From positions 187,545-251,544 of the forward strand of contig JASEFU010000001.1 in the NCBI GenBank assembly GCA_030018455.1: a DNA stretch of 64,000 nucleotides. Reading direction: 5' to 3'. A program made the position numbers and the translations under genes. The notes beneath the pieces were generated by a model. It was not told where the DNA came from. It saw only the letters and a program-made list of their open reading frames with translations, and did not search any database. How positions within the stretch are numbered: position 1 is the first letter of the stretch; every line of letters begins with the position of its first letter. Below are positions 25,819-34,686 of the stretch, one piece after another. The stretch comes from Dehalococcoidia bacterium (lineage in GTDB: Bacteria > Chloroflexota > Dehalococcoidia > DSTF01 > JALHUB01).

Positions 25819-26739
25819 GTGGGAGAGCGACTTAAGGGCAGAGCGGCAGTAGTTACCGGTGCCGGCCGTGGCATCGGCAGAGCGGTCGCGCTGGCGCTGG
25901 CGGCGGAGGGCGCATCGGTCGTCGTCAACGACCTCGGCGCCGCCGTCGACGGCAGCGGCGAGAGCACGGGGCCCGCGGACAATGTCGTCGACGAGATACG
26001 GACCGCCGGCGGCAGCGCCGTCGCCAGCTTCGATAGCGTGGCCACTCCCGAAGGCGGACAAGCCATCATCCGGACGGCTCTCGACAACTATGGACGTGTC
26101 GACATCCTCGTCAACGTTGCCGGCATCCTCCGCGACCGCGCGCTGCTCAACATGACGGAAGAGGAGTGGGACGCAGTGATCGCCGTCCACCTCAAGGGCC
26201 ACTACTGCACCTGCAAGCCCGCCGCCTCTCAGATGCGGCGCCAGCGCTTCGGCCGCATTATCAACTTCTCCTCCGCTTCGGGGTTCATCGGCGCGCACGG
26301 GCAGGCGAACTTTGCGGCCGCGAAGTCGGGCATCGTCGGCCTGACGCGCGTGCTCGCCCGCGAACTGGGGCGTCACGGCATCACCTGCAACGCCATAGCT
26401 CCCGTGGCGGAGACGCGCCTGACGGCGCCCATCAGCGAAGCGGCGCGCCAGATGGGGGAAACGCCGCCCAAACTGGGCGACCCCATGCAGGTGGCGATGA
26501 TGGTCTGCTACCTGGCCACGGAAGACGCCTGGAACGTAAACGGCAAGCTTTTCTACGTGTCCGGCGGCGCCATCTCCCTCGCCTACGACGAGGACATGGG
26601 CCGAACCCTCACAAAGGACGGGATGTGGACGGTGGAGGAGCTGGCGGGCCTGCTTCCCGGACGGCTGCTTCAGGGGGTGCCGAATCCCGCGCCGCCGCCC
26701 GAGCTGGAGATACCCGGCCGTCCCACCGGCACCGCCTGA
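25819..26739 (+). CDS. MFE-2-like short-chain dehydrogenase paralogue lacking the catalytic Tyr
   Basis: This 306-residue SDR is a close relative of its neighbour, with GAGRGIG, the same HLKG segment, and the catalytic-site Ser and Lys169 at matching positions. Position 165 is Phe (codon TTT at 26311), so YGAAK reads FAAAK, and NNAG reads NVAG (Val100). Loss of the Tyr should abolish normal SDR chemistry. It is probably a structural or regulatory partner of the first SDR in a hetero-oligomer, though another activity cannot be excluded. GTG 25819 follows AAGGAGAC. Confidence 0.82.
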   Translation: MGERLKGRAAVVTGAGRGIGRAVALALAAEGASVVVNDLGAAVDGSGESTGPADNVVDEIRTAGGSAVASFDSVATPEGGQAIIRTALDNYGRVDILVNVAGILRDRALLNMTEEEWDAVIAVHLKGHYCTCKPAASQMRRQRFGRIINFSSASGFIGAHGQANFAAAKSGIVGLTRVLARELGRHGITCNAIAPVAETRLTAPISEAARQMGETPPKLGDPMQVAMMVCYLATEDAWNVNGKLFYVSGGAISLAYDEDMGRTLTKDGMWTVEELAGLLPGRLLQGVPNPAPPPELEIPGRPTGTA

Positions 26740-26804
26740 GGCTCCGACCCGACAGGGGTCGGGGTGAACCGAGAGCCGCCGGAGTGAGGCGGGGAGGCCC
26801 GCGC

Positions 26805-27344
26805 CTACTCGAGGGAAAGCCACTCCTTGCGAAGCTCCATCAGGAAGAACGTCCCATTGCTGCGACGCGACGTCCCGATAAGCGCGAACCCCGCCTTCTC
26901 GAACGAACGCTGCGCCCGGCGGTTCCAGTCCAACGTCTTCAGGTACAGCCTGGTGAGCCGCGTCTGCGTGAAGAGGTATCGCGCGAGCGTCTTAAGGGCG
27001 TCGGAGCCGAAGCCGCGGCTCCAGTAACCGCGGTCGCCGATCGTGATCCCGACCTCCGCCTCGCCTTTCACGTTGTCGATGTTGTAGAACATCACGTTGC
27101 CGATGTGCCTGCCGTCCTGATCATCGATGGCGAGGGTGCGCCTGAAAACGCTGGGGTTAGCGAGGTCGTCATCGTACAGGGCGAGAAAGTCTTCGAAAGA
27201 GGCGCTCAGGGGCTTGGCCGCGTCGTAGGCCGCCAGTTCGGGGTCTTTGCGCCAAGCGTAGTCATCAGCGGCGTCTTCCCTGCGCTTTTCGCGAAGGACG
27301 ACAAGCTCCCCGCGCGCAATCTCGCCCTCAACCACCGCCCTCAT
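26805..27344 (-). CDS. GNAT-family N-acetyltransferase
   Basis: The 179-residue protein fits the RimJ/RimL-type acetyltransferase fold. It has an early VVLREKRREDA strand, the central EVGITIGDRGYWSRGFGSDAL with the acetyl-CoA loop (Arg/Gly-x-Gly), and the LDWNRRAQRSFEKAGF motif typical of the group. The acceptor, whether a protein N-terminus, antibiotic or small molecule, is unknown. ATG 27344 follows GGAGG and overlaps the Nudix stop codon (ATGA), so the two are cotranslated. Confidence 0.85.
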   Translation of the reverse strand: MRAVVEGEIARGELVVLREKRREDAADDYAWRKDPELAAYDAAKPLSASFEDFLALYDDDLANPSVFRRTLAIDDQDGRHIGNVMFYNIDNVKGEAEVGITIGDRGYWSRGFGSDALKTLARYLFTQTRLTRLYLKTLDWNRRAQRSFEKAGFALIGTSRRSNGTFFLMELRKEWLSLE

Positions 27345-27820
27345 CTCGCCGCGCCTCCACAATCAGAAGGACCGCCCACAGCCATTTCCTCCGCCCTGCG
27401 CACGATCTCAGCCTCGTTGGCGTACGTCAGTCTGCGGCACGCTTCTTCCACGGGCAGCCACTCCACCCTATCGTACTCCTGGTCGTGGTCCGCCAGGCTC
27501 CCACCGGTGGGGACAAAAAGGAAGTGGTGCACCGTCTTGTGATAGCGGACCCCCTCATCCTTTCGTACGAACCAGTAGCGGATGCTCCCGATCTTCCGCT
27601 GCGGCGCGACTTCGAGCCCCGTCTCCTCCCGGACTTCTCGCGCTGCAGCGGTGGCCAAATCTTCGCCGGGCTCAGGCGCCCCCTTGGGCAGCCCCCAAAT
27701 CCCCTCCTGGGTGCGCCCGCAGACCACAACTTCCATGCCCTCCCGCCCGACGCGATAAACGACGCCGCCGGCGGAGGTCGCCGAATCCGTCCGCAGAGCG
27801 GGGGTTCGCCTGTTCGACAA
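27341..27820 (-). CDS. Nudix hydrolase
   Basis: The protein of about 159 residues has a complete Nudix box, GAPEPGEDLATAAAREVREE-TG, which binds the Mg ions for diphosphate hydrolysis. The WGLPKG lead-in and VHHFLFVP resemble the Ap4A/MutT-like group that hydrolyses dinucleoside polyphosphates or oxidised nucleotides. The best start is TTG 27820, 10 bases after the HEAT gene; another TTG at 27871 would overlap that gene. Confidence 0.82.
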   Translation of the reverse strand: MSNRRTPALRTDSATSAGGVVYRVGREGMEVVVCGRTQEGIWGLPKGAPEPGEDLATAAAREVREETGLEVAPQRKIGSIRYWFVRKDEGVRYHKTVHHFLFVPTGGSLADHDQEYDRVEWLPVEEACRRLTYANEAEIVRRAEEMAVGGPSDCGGAAR

Positions 27821-27830
27821 TTTCCGCCCC

Positions 27831-28763
27831 CTAGCTGAAGTTGAACCCGAGCGGGTCCTCGTCGAAGTCAATCTGCTCGAGGGCAGATGCGGCCGCGTCG
27901 CGCACGCGCCCCTCTGGATGGCGCGTCAGGCGTTTCAGCGCCGCCTTCGCCTGGTCGCCGCCGATCTCGCCCAGAGCGGTGACGGCCGCCTCCTGCACCT
28001 CGGCGTCTTCATCCTCCGTGAGCGATATCAGCTCCGGCACTGCCGTCTCGCCGCAGACGAAGGCGCAGGCGTTAGCCGCTTCGTAACGCATCTCCGGGTC
28101 GTCGCTGCTTAACTCCTGAATGAGTATCGGCGCCCAGCGCGGGTCACAGTGGCGCCCCATGGCGTGGACCGCGCTCACGCGCATCCGGTGATTGGAGTCA
28201 CGGTACGCCTCTTCAATGCTTCGCCGCACCCAGGGAACGCTTCTCGCGCCCGCGGATTCGAGCGCGCGCGCCCGCACTTCGACCTTCTCCTCGGGATTCT
28301 CGATCACCGCCTGAAGGGCCCGTTCCACACGCCTGCTGTCGCTATCGCTCAGGCGCTCGAATTCCGCTTTCATCACAAAGCTGCCCAGAGCGAGCGCCGC
28401 CTGCGCGCGCACCGCAGTGTCGGGGTCCTGTTGCAGCATATCGATGAGGGACGAGATGAGGTCTCGTCCCTCGTACTCCCAGAGCCCTTGTATCGCTGTG
28501 AACCTGACTTCGGCGTCCTCGTCTTTCAAGACAGCCATGAACACGGCATCGAAATCAAGCTCAATGTTGTCTTCCGCCAACTCGACGAGCCATCTCGCGA
28601 TCTGACGGCGGCGCCGCACCTCCGTGTGGTCCCACGCGCCGCGAAAGCGCGCGATCTCATCAGCGCCGAGCGACGAAAGGACCGTCAACCGCGAGGCGAG
28701 AAGGGGCATGGACGAGTCCTCCATCTCGCTGAGGAAATCGCTGAAAAACGAATCAGGCGTCAT
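27831..28763 (-). CDS. HEAT-repeat protein
   Basis: The 310-residue soluble protein is built of about six HEAT-like helical repeats from residue 70 on, each of the form D-x-AEVR-x-A-A-x-AL-G (for example EDAEVRFTAIQGLWEYEG and EDAEVQEAAVTALGEIGG). Such repeats form a curved scaffold for protein binding; no catalytic motif is present. Start and end are highly acidic. It is the first gene of a minus-strand set with Nudix and GNAT, and its role cannot be predicted. Confidence 0.8.
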   Translation of the reverse strand: MTPDSFFSDFLSEMEDSSMPLLASRLTVLSSLGADEIARFRGAWDHTEVRRRRQIARWLVELAEDNIELDFDAVFMAVLKDEDAEVRFTAIQGLWEYEGRDLISSLIDMLQQDPDTAVRAQAALALGSFVMKAEFERLSDSDSRRVERALQAVIENPEEKVEVRARALESAGARSVPWVRRSIEEAYRDSNHRMRVSAVHAMGRHCDPRWAPILIQELSSDDPEMRYEAANACAFVCGETAVPELISLTEDEDAEVQEAAVTALGEIGGDQAKAALKRLTRHPEGRVRDAAASALEQIDFDEDPLGFNFS

Positions 28764-28884
28764 CCGTCCGGCCTTCGACCCACGTCCTGATCCAGTCTAG
28801 ACAGGGGCAAAACGCCTTGTCAATGACGGACTGAACAAAGAGACGCCACGGCCGCCAGCGCGGCCGGTGACGATGGGAAGGGAA

Positions 28885-28913
28885 TTGACCGAGCCGGCCA
28901 CACGACCTACAGT
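28885..28913 (+). promoter_or_regulatory. Promoter TTGACC-N17-TACAGT, probably leaderless
   Basis: TTGACC at 28885 and TACAGT at 28908 have ideal spacing. The -10 ends 6 bases before GTG 28920, so transcription should begin at or within a few bases of the start codon. Confidence 0.55.
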
Positions 28914-28919
28914 GGTGCC

Positions 28920-29183
28920 GTGCCTGTTCGCGCGACCCGGATCAATCCAGTAGACAACGTCGCCATCGTCACCGCCGACGTCAGCGAGGGCGAGCTTGTC
29001 CGCGTCGACGGCGGCATCGAGCTCCGCTCAACGGAGGCGGTGCCCCGCGGCGGCAAGATAGCGCTGTCGCCGATCCCCGCCGGCAAGGCTGTCCTGCGTT
29101 ATGGCGAGGAGATCGGCGTTGCCCTGACGGATATCGCCGCCGGGCAGCACGTGCACACCCATAACCTGGGCGGCGGCAAATGA
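28920..29183 (+). CDS. UxaA-family dehydratase, small SAF-domain subunit
   Basis: The 87-residue protein is a single SAF domain, the N-terminal part of altronate and galactarate dehydratases and of sulfolactate sulfo-lyase (SuyA). NPVDNVAIV, IPAGKAVLRYGEEIGVA and HVHTHNL at the end are typical. It begins with GTG and overlaps the large-subunit ATG by four bases, the usual arrangement for a split enzyme. Confidence 0.85.
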   Translation: MPVRATRINPVDNVAIVTADVSEGELVRVDGGIELRSTEAVPRGGKIALSPIPAGKAVLRYGEEIGVALTDIAAGQHVHTHNLGGGK

Positions 29184-30346
29184 GCGACGTGTTCACTTTC
29201 GAGGGCTGGCGCCGGCCCGACGGGCAGATCGGCGTGCGCAATCACTGCCTCGTGCTGGCCACCGTCGTGTGCGCCGCCGGTGTCGCGCGCGAGGTCGGGC
29301 GGCGTCTGCCCGATGTCGCCGTCGTAGAGCACCCCCACGGCTGCGGGCGCGGTCTGCCCGATATCGGCCTCCAGATCAAGACGCTCGCCGGTATCGTCAA
29401 CAACCCCAACGTCGGCGGCGCGATACTTGTCGGCCTCGGCTGCGAACCGCTTTCCGTCGATGTCCTGACGGCGGCCCTCGGCGACAACAAGAAGCCGCTC
29501 CAGGGGATCGTCATCCAGCAAGCGGGCGGCTCTCAGAAGGCGGCGGACCGGGTGGAGGCGATGGCCCGCGAGATGATGGCCGAGCTGGCGTCGATGCCGC
29601 GTGAGAAGGCTTCCCTTGCCGATCTAACGGTCGCGCTGGAGTGCGGCGGCTCCGACACCTTCTCCGGCATGACCGCAAACCCCGCCGTCGGCAGCGCCGT
29701 CGACCGCATCGTCGAGATGGGGGGCGCCGCCATCCTCTCCGAGACGACGGAGATGATAGGCGCCCTAAACCCTCTGCTGCGCCGCGCCGAAAACGACGAG
29801 ATCGCGGCCCAGGTCAAGCAGATGGTCGACCGGCAGGAAGCGGTGACCCGTCAGATGCTGGGCCCTCTCGCCGACCGCGTGCTCGCGCCCGGCAACGTGG
29901 AGTCGGGCCTCTCCACCATCGCCGAGAAGAGTCTCGGCTGCATCGCCAAGGGCGGAAGCAGTCCCATCCGCGAAGTCGTCGGTTACGCGGAGCGGCCGAC
30001 AAAGCGCGGGCTAGTCCTCATGGACACGCCCGGCTTCGACGCCGAGAGCATTACCGGCATGGCGGCGGCAGGGGCGCAGGTTGTCATCTTCACAACCGGC
30101 AGGGGGACGCCCGTCGGCTTCCCCATCGCGCCGGTGATAAAGGTCTCGTCGAATAGCGAGCTGTTCCAGGCGATGCCCGACGATATCGACGTCGACGCGG
30201 GGACGGTGCTGAGCGGAAAAACGATAGGCGAGGTCGGCGACGAGATATTGCGGCTGCTGGTGCGCGTCGCGGACGGCGAGAAGACGAAGGCGGAGACCAA
30301 CCGCCAGGAGATATTCGCCATCGCCCAGACCCACCAGGCCTTCTAA
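29180..30346 (+). CDS. UxaA-family dehydratase, large subunit
   Basis: The 388-residue protein belongs to the altronate/galactarate dehydratase and sulfolactate lyase group, which remove water or sulfite from 2-hydroxy acids using iron. The conserved Cys/His motifs HPHGCGRG (near 50), LGCEPL (near 93) and ECGGSDTFSG (near 154) are present. The substrate is uncertain: no hexuronate isomerase, KDG kinase or sulfonate genes are near. The C-terminal MDTPGFDAESITGMAAAGAQ is also family-typical. It converges on gpsA. Confidence 0.85.
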   Translation: MSDVFTFEGWRRPDGQIGVRNHCLVLATVVCAAGVAREVGRRLPDVAVVEHPHGCGRGLPDIGLQIKTLAGIVNNPNVGGAILVGLGCEPLSVDVLTAALGDNKKPLQGIVIQQAGGSQKAADRVEAMAREMMAELASMPREKASLADLTVALECGGSDTFSGMTANPAVGSAVDRIVEMGGAAILSETTEMIGALNPLLRRAENDEIAAQVKQMVDRQEAVTRQMLGPLADRVLAPGNVESGLSTIAEKSLGCIAKGGSSPIREVVGYAERPTKRGLVLMDTPGFDAESITGMAAAGAQVVIFTTGRGTPVGFPIAPVIKVSSNSELFQAMPDDIDVDAGTVLSGKTIGEVGDEILRLLVRVADGEKTKAETNRQEIFAIAQTHQAF

Positions 30347-30362
30347 GCCGCCGGACGGAGCC

Positions 30363-31376
30363 CTACTGCACCCCGTGTAGCTCGTGCTTCGGCGCCCGTC
30401 CCATCAGCTCGGCGACGCCCTGCCGCGGGTCCAGCCCCTCGAACAGCACGCGGTACATTTGCTCCGTAATCGGCATCTCCACGTTCAGGCGGCGCGCCAG
30501 GTTGCGCGCGGCCACCGTCGTCGTCACCCCCTCCGCCGTCTCCTGCAGCGACGCCAGCACCTCCGACAGCGGGCGTCCTTTTGCCAGCTCCACACCGACG
30601 GTGTGGTTGCGGCTGAGCGCGCTGTAACACGTCGCCATGAGGTCGCCGACGCCGGCGAGGCCGATGAACGTCAGCGGCTTCGCGCCCGCCGCGACTCCCA
30701 GGCGCGCGATCTCCGCCAGCCCGCGCGTCAGAAAGCCGGCCTTCGCGTTGTCGCCGTAGCCCAACTCATCGCACATCCCGGCGCCGATGGCGATGATGTT
30801 CTTGAGGGCGCCTGCAAGCTCGACGCCGGCGACGTCGTCGTTCGTGTACACCCGGAGTGTGGGGCCCATGAACATATTACGCACCGTCTCCGCAACGGCG
30901 AGGTCACGGGAGGCGATGATCGTCGCCGCCGGCAGCCCGCGCGCGATCTCGCGCGAAAGGTTGGGGCCCGAGAGCACGCAAAGAGGCGTCGGCGAGGGCA
31001 ACTCCTCTTCGATGAGCTCCGACATCCGCTTGCCGCTATCCGCCTCCAGCCCTTTCACCGCGCTCAGGACTATCGTTTGTGGCTCGAGATGGGGGCGCAT
31101 CCACCGCAGGTTGTCGCGCATCGATGCCGACGGCACGGCGATCACCGCCAGGCTGGCGCCGGAGAGCGCCTCCGCCATGCCGTGCGTCACGGCGAGCTCC
31201 GGCGGAAACGCCAGGCCCGGCTGGCGGGCCGCGTTCTCGCGGTCGCGCCGCAGCCGCTCTGCTTCCTCCTCTTCCCACGACCAGAGGCACGTAGGCAAGC
31301 CGCGCTTCGCCAGGAGCACAGCCAGAGTCGTCCCCCAGGCCGTAGTGCCGATGACCGCCGCCTTCTCGATACCCAC
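30363..31376 (-). CDS. gpsA: Glycerol-3-phosphate dehydrogenase [NAD(P)+]
   Basis: The 337-residue enzyme makes sn-glycerol-3-phosphate, the phospholipid backbone, from dihydroxyacetone phosphate. It shows VLSGPNLSREIARG, the catalytic Lys in ELAGALKNIIAIGAG and GLAGVGDLMATCYS. The dinucleotide loop reads GTTAWGT instead of the usual GAGSWGT, so the middle Gly is Thr. GTG 31376 begins two bases after the plsY stop. It lies directly downstream of plsY, which uses its product, at the end of the argF-to-gpsA operon. Confidence 0.93.
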   Translation of the reverse strand: MGIEKAAVIGTTAWGTTLAVLLAKRGLPTCLWSWEEEEAERLRRDRENAARQPGLAFPPELAVTHGMAEALSGASLAVIAVPSASMRDNLRWMRPHLEPQTIVLSAVKGLEADSGKRMSELIEEELPSPTPLCVLSGPNLSREIARGLPAATIIASRDLAVAETVRNMFMGPTLRVYTNDDVAGVELAGALKNIIAIGAGMCDELGYGDNAKAGFLTRGLAEIARLGVAAGAKPLTFIGLAGVGDLMATCYSALSRNHTVGVELAKGRPLSEVLASLQETAEGVTTTVAARNLARRLNVEMPITEQMYRVLFEGLDPRQGVAELMGRAPKHELHGVQ

Positions 31377-31377
31377 G

Positions 31378-32016
31378 TCAGCCGTCCCCCGAAGTCGGGC
31401 CGCCCACCTGCTCCCGCTGCCCGATCTTCCTTTCGGTGCCCGCAAGCAGCCTTTCGATGTTGTCGCGATGAAGGACGATAATCAGCGCGGCCACGATCAG
31501 CGCGAAGACGGCGTAGGCGTAGGGATGAACGCCGGCGATCGCCAGCGCCACGAACACGCCCGCGGCGATGGCCGCCATCCCAACCGACATCAGCGACATG
31601 TAGCGCGTCGTGGCAACGATCAAGATGGCGACGGGGATCAGCGCCACGCTGGCGAGCGGGTCCATCGCCAGCACGGAACCGAAAGCGGCCGAGACCCCAC
31701 GTCCACCCCGAAAACCGACGTATAGCGGCCATACGTGTCCCGCCACTGCCGCCAGGCCCGCGACCACCTGCACGTACGGCTCATCGGATATCGCGCGGGC
31801 CAGCAACACCGATGCAGAACCCTTTGCGACATCGAAGACGATCACCGCAACCGCCGCTGCCAGTCCGAGCGTCCGCAGCACGTTGGTGCCGCCGGTCTTC
31901 TTGCTCCCGTACTCGCGTATGTCGATGCCGCGCGTCACCTTCCCGATGACGTATCCGGCGGGGACAGAACCGAGCAAGTATCCAAATACAACGGCGACCA
32001 GGTATTGCCAGACCAT
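31378..32016 (-). CDS. plsY: Acyl-phosphate:glycerol-3-phosphate acyltransferase
   Basis: The 212-residue membrane protein catalyses the first acylation in phospholipid synthesis. Its motifs are GSVPAGYVIGK, a KKTGGTNVLR version of the usual GSGN-x-GATNV, FDVAKG, HVWPLYVGFRGGRGVS (acyl-phosphate site) and HRDNIERLLAGTE. About five helices are evident. Der ends one base before its ATG. Confidence 0.93.
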   Translation of the reverse strand: MVWQYLVAVVFGYLLGSVPAGYVIGKVTRGIDIREYGSKKTGGTNVLRTLGLAAAVAVIVFDVAKGSASVLLARAISDEPYVQVVAGLAAVAGHVWPLYVGFRGGRGVSAAFGSVLAMDPLASVALIPVAILIVATTRYMSLMSVGMAAIAAGVFVALAIAGVHPYAYAVFALIVAALIIVLHRDNIERLLAGTERKIGQREQVGGPTSGDG

Positions 32017-33342
32017 CTAGCCCTCGCTCCGACTCTTGAACACCAGCTTGATCGGCGTGCCGGGAAAGCCGAACGCGCGCCTGAGCTGGTTCTCGATGTA
32101 ACGCTGGTAGGAGAAGTGCAGCAGGGATGCATCGTTGACGAAAAAGACGAAGGTTGGAGGCGCTCTTTCGGCCTGGGTCGCGTACAGCACCTTCAGCCTC
32201 CGGCCGCGCACCGAAGGCGGCGCCCTCTCTCCGACAGCCCGCCGCACCACGGCGTTCAGCTCGCCGGTGCTCACGCGCTTCTGCCGCTCCTCACCTGCCT
32301 TCACCGCCTCTCGCAGCAGGCCCTCGATCCCTGTCCGCTCCTTCGCGGAGACGAAGCAAACGGGCGCCCAGGGCGCAAAACGCATCCGCTGCCGCACCAG
32401 ACGCTCGAACGCCTTGCGGGTCGCGGGCGACTGGTCCATCAGGTCCCACTTATTCGCGACGAGCACCAGCCCCACAAGCGCATCGACGATGTCGCCCGCG
32501 ATGTGCGTGTCCTGCGCAGTGATCCCCTGGGGCGCGTCCATCAGCAACAGGCCCACCTCGGCTCTCTCGATTGCCCTGCGAGCGCGCAGCACCGAATGCT
32601 TTTCGACGCCCCGCTCGATGCGGCCGCGCCGCCGTATGCCCGCCGTGTCCACGAGCAGCAGCCGCTTCCCTTCGAACTCGAACACCGTATCGACCGCGTC
32701 GCGCGTGGTCCCCGGCTCTTCGCTGACGATGACACGCTCCTCCCCCAGGATAGCGTTCAGCAGCATCGACTTCCCCACGTTCGGCCGCCCGACGATAGAG
32801 ACCGCCAGGGCCGCTCCGGCTTCGGCGGCGACTTCTGAGGGCAGCATCTCAACCAGCATGTCCATCACGTCGGCGACGCCGTGCCCGTGGTGAGCGCTGA
32901 CGGGAATCGGCTCGCCGAGGCCCAGCTCGTAGAACTGGACCGCCGCCTCGCGCCGGGCCTCGCTCTCGGCCTTGTTGGCGAGAAGGAGCACCGGCTTAGC
33001 GGTACGTCGCAGCACCTCCGCGACATCAAAGTCACCGGCTGTCGGTCCGTCTCTCGCATCCACGACGAACAGCACTGCCTGCGCTTCGTCAAGCGCTGAG
33101 GCGACCTGCTCGCGTATCAGCGTTATGTAAGGTAGTGAGCCGTCGAGAAGGAGGCCACCCGTGTCGACCAGGCGAAAGCGGCGCCCCCGCCACTCGACGT
33201 CGCCGTAGAGGCGGTCGCGAGTGGTGCCCGGAAGTTCTTCGACCAGCGCCTTGCGGCCGCGCAGCATCCTGTTGAAAAGGGCGGACTTGCCGACGTTGGG
33301 CCGGCCCACAAGGGCGACTACGGGAGGGCCGGGAGAAGCCAA
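32017..33342 (-). CDS. der: Ribosome-assembly GTPase Der (EngA)
   Basis: The 441-residue protein has two GTPase domains in tandem followed by a KH-like C-terminal domain, needed for 50S subunit maturation. The G1 motif GRPNVGKS occurs near 13 and again near 187, each with PGTTRD, D-T-G/D-T-A and NKxE/NKWD. The start is TTG 33342 with AGAGGGA upstream. Placement between cdaR and plsY is typical of some Firmicutes and Chloroflexota operons. Confidence 0.95.
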   Translation of the reverse strand: MASPGPPVVALVGRPNVGKSALFNRMLRGRKALVEELPGTTRDRLYGDVEWRGRRFRLVDTGGLLLDGSLPYITLIREQVASALDEAQAVLFVVDARDGPTAGDFDVAEVLRRTAKPVLLLANKAESEARREAAVQFYELGLGEPIPVSAHHGHGVADVMDMLVEMLPSEVAAEAGAALAVSIVGRPNVGKSMLLNAILGEERVIVSEEPGTTRDAVDTVFEFEGKRLLLVDTAGIRRRGRIERGVEKHSVLRARRAIERAEVGLLLMDAPQGITAQDTHIAGDIVDALVGLVLVANKWDLMDQSPATRKAFERLVRQRMRFAPWAPVCFVSAKERTGIEGLLREAVKAGEERQKRVSTGELNAVVRRAVGERAPPSVRGRRLKVLYATQAERAPPTFVFFVNDASLLHFSYQRYIENQLRRAFGFPGTPIKLVFKSRSEG

Positions 33343-33367
33343 GATAGTCCCTCTTCTTCGCGGTCTG

Positions 33368-34612
33368 CTAGGGCCGCTGAACGGCCACCAGGACCTCGGC
33401 AGGGTCCACTTTCACCAGTTGCGTTCCTGCCGGAACCTGAATAGTGGGGGCGAATCTGTAGGCGGCGGAAGGAAGGTTGGAGACATCGACGGAGGCCGTG
33501 ACGCTGCCCGGTGAAAGCGATTGCAGCAGAGGCATATCACCCCTTAGAGTGACAAGCACTGTCGGCGGATTCAATTCCACCCTTGAGCCCGATTGAGCGC
33601 CGTTGACCGTGACAGCGACGCTCAACGCCGTTTCCCCTGGCGCGGGCGCGACCGTCACCCGCACGACCACCTCGTCGCCGCCGACGGCGCGCGCTCCTTC
33701 CGGGAGCCGAAGCTTCACACTGCGCACTACGTCGGACTCGGCGCCATCGACACTTATGTCTTCCGTCGTCAGGACATCTATCGATTGCAGCACTTCAACT
33801 GAGGCAGTCACCTGCACAAAGGGACGATCGATTTCCACCTTTACGGCGCGATAGCCCGCGGCAACGTTCCCGGATATCTGCGGATTCACTATGAAGGTGA
33901 CGGTGAACTCATTCTGAACGATTTCCAGGCTGACGCGCGCCATGCCGGGATCGAGAGTTACGCCCTCAATCTCTCCCCCTTCCGAGTCGCGAGCGGTCAG
34001 GGCAAAGTCCTGGTCTAGACTGACGCGTATTCCCGTCAAGTTGACATCCGCTTCGGCCGCCGCCACCCTCTCAACGAGACTGGCGGGCCCCGAAACCTCG
34101 ACTTCTTCCGGCGAGAAGCGGGTAGAGGCGAGAGCGTAGCCCAGGGGTGTGGCGCCGACCGGCTTGACCTTTACGGGGACAGTGCTCGTCATGATAGGCT
34201 CGAGGTTAACGGTCACGCGGGCGGGCTCGATGGTCTCTATCTTGACGTTGCCGCGTTTCACGTTGACGCGGACGGGCACACTCGCCTCCCTTTGCTTTAT
34301 GCCGGAGAGATCGGCCACTGCTTCGAAATCATCGACCGAAAGCTTGTCCCAGACGTCCTTGTCGGCTGTGATCCTGACGCTGACGTTCGATGGGTCAGAT
34401 ATCTTGGACACCGCCAGTCCCTCGGGGACGTTGACAGTTTGGACGGAGATCGGGCTGGGGAAGTAGTCGGTGCGCGACTCGCTTTCGACATCGATGACGA
34501 AGAACCAGATGGTCACGGCGAGGGCCAAAGACAGGAGCCCCAGCGTCACGTTGCCGGCGATTACCGATGCCCCTTCGCGGAGAACGCTCAGGAGATTGCC
34601 GAGGATGCGCAC
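33368..34612 (-). CDS. cdaR: YbbR-domain protein, CdaA regulator
   Basis: The 414-residue protein has one N-terminal transmembrane helix (about 20-42) and four YbbR-like beta domains outside the membrane. Repeated VTV, VSG and VPV strands with GYALASTRFSPEEVEVSGP near 155-175 mark the repeats. CdaR proteins bind CdaA and tune c-di-AMP synthesis. It starts with GTG 34612, 74 bases after cdaA, beyond a hairpin in the gap. Confidence 0.85.
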   Translation of the reverse strand: MRILGNLLSVLREGASVIAGNVTLGLLSLALAVTIWFFVIDVESESRTDYFPSPISVQTVNVPEGLAVSKISDPSNVSVRITADKDVWDKLSVDDFEAVADLSGIKQREASVPVRVNVKRGNVKIETIEPARVTVNLEPIMTSTVPVKVKPVGATPLGYALASTRFSPEEVEVSGPASLVERVAAAEADVNLTGIRVSLDQDFALTARDSEGGEIEGVTLDPGMARVSLEIVQNEFTVTFIVNPQISGNVAAGYRAVKVEIDRPFVQVTASVEVLQSIDVLTTEDISVDGAESDVVRSVKLRLPEGARAVGGDEVVVRVTVAPAPGETALSVAVTVNGAQSGSRVELNPPTVLVTLRGDMPLLQSLSPGSVTASVDVSNLPSAAYRFAPTIQVPAGTQLVKVDPAEVLVAVQRP

Positions 34613-34637
34613 TGTATCCGCCTCTAACTTCTGTTCT

Positions 34638-34677
34638 GGCGCCGCGTCGTCGCGTCGAAACCGCCGGCGGCGGCGCC
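34638..34677 (-). other. Hairpin in the cdaA-cdaR gap
   Basis: An 8-base stem (34638-34645 with 34670-34677) encloses a second small palindrome CCGCCGGCGG. It has no T tract. It may stabilise the mRNA end of cdaA or reduce read-through into cdaR. Confidence 0.4.
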
Positions 34678-34686
34678 TGACTTCAC

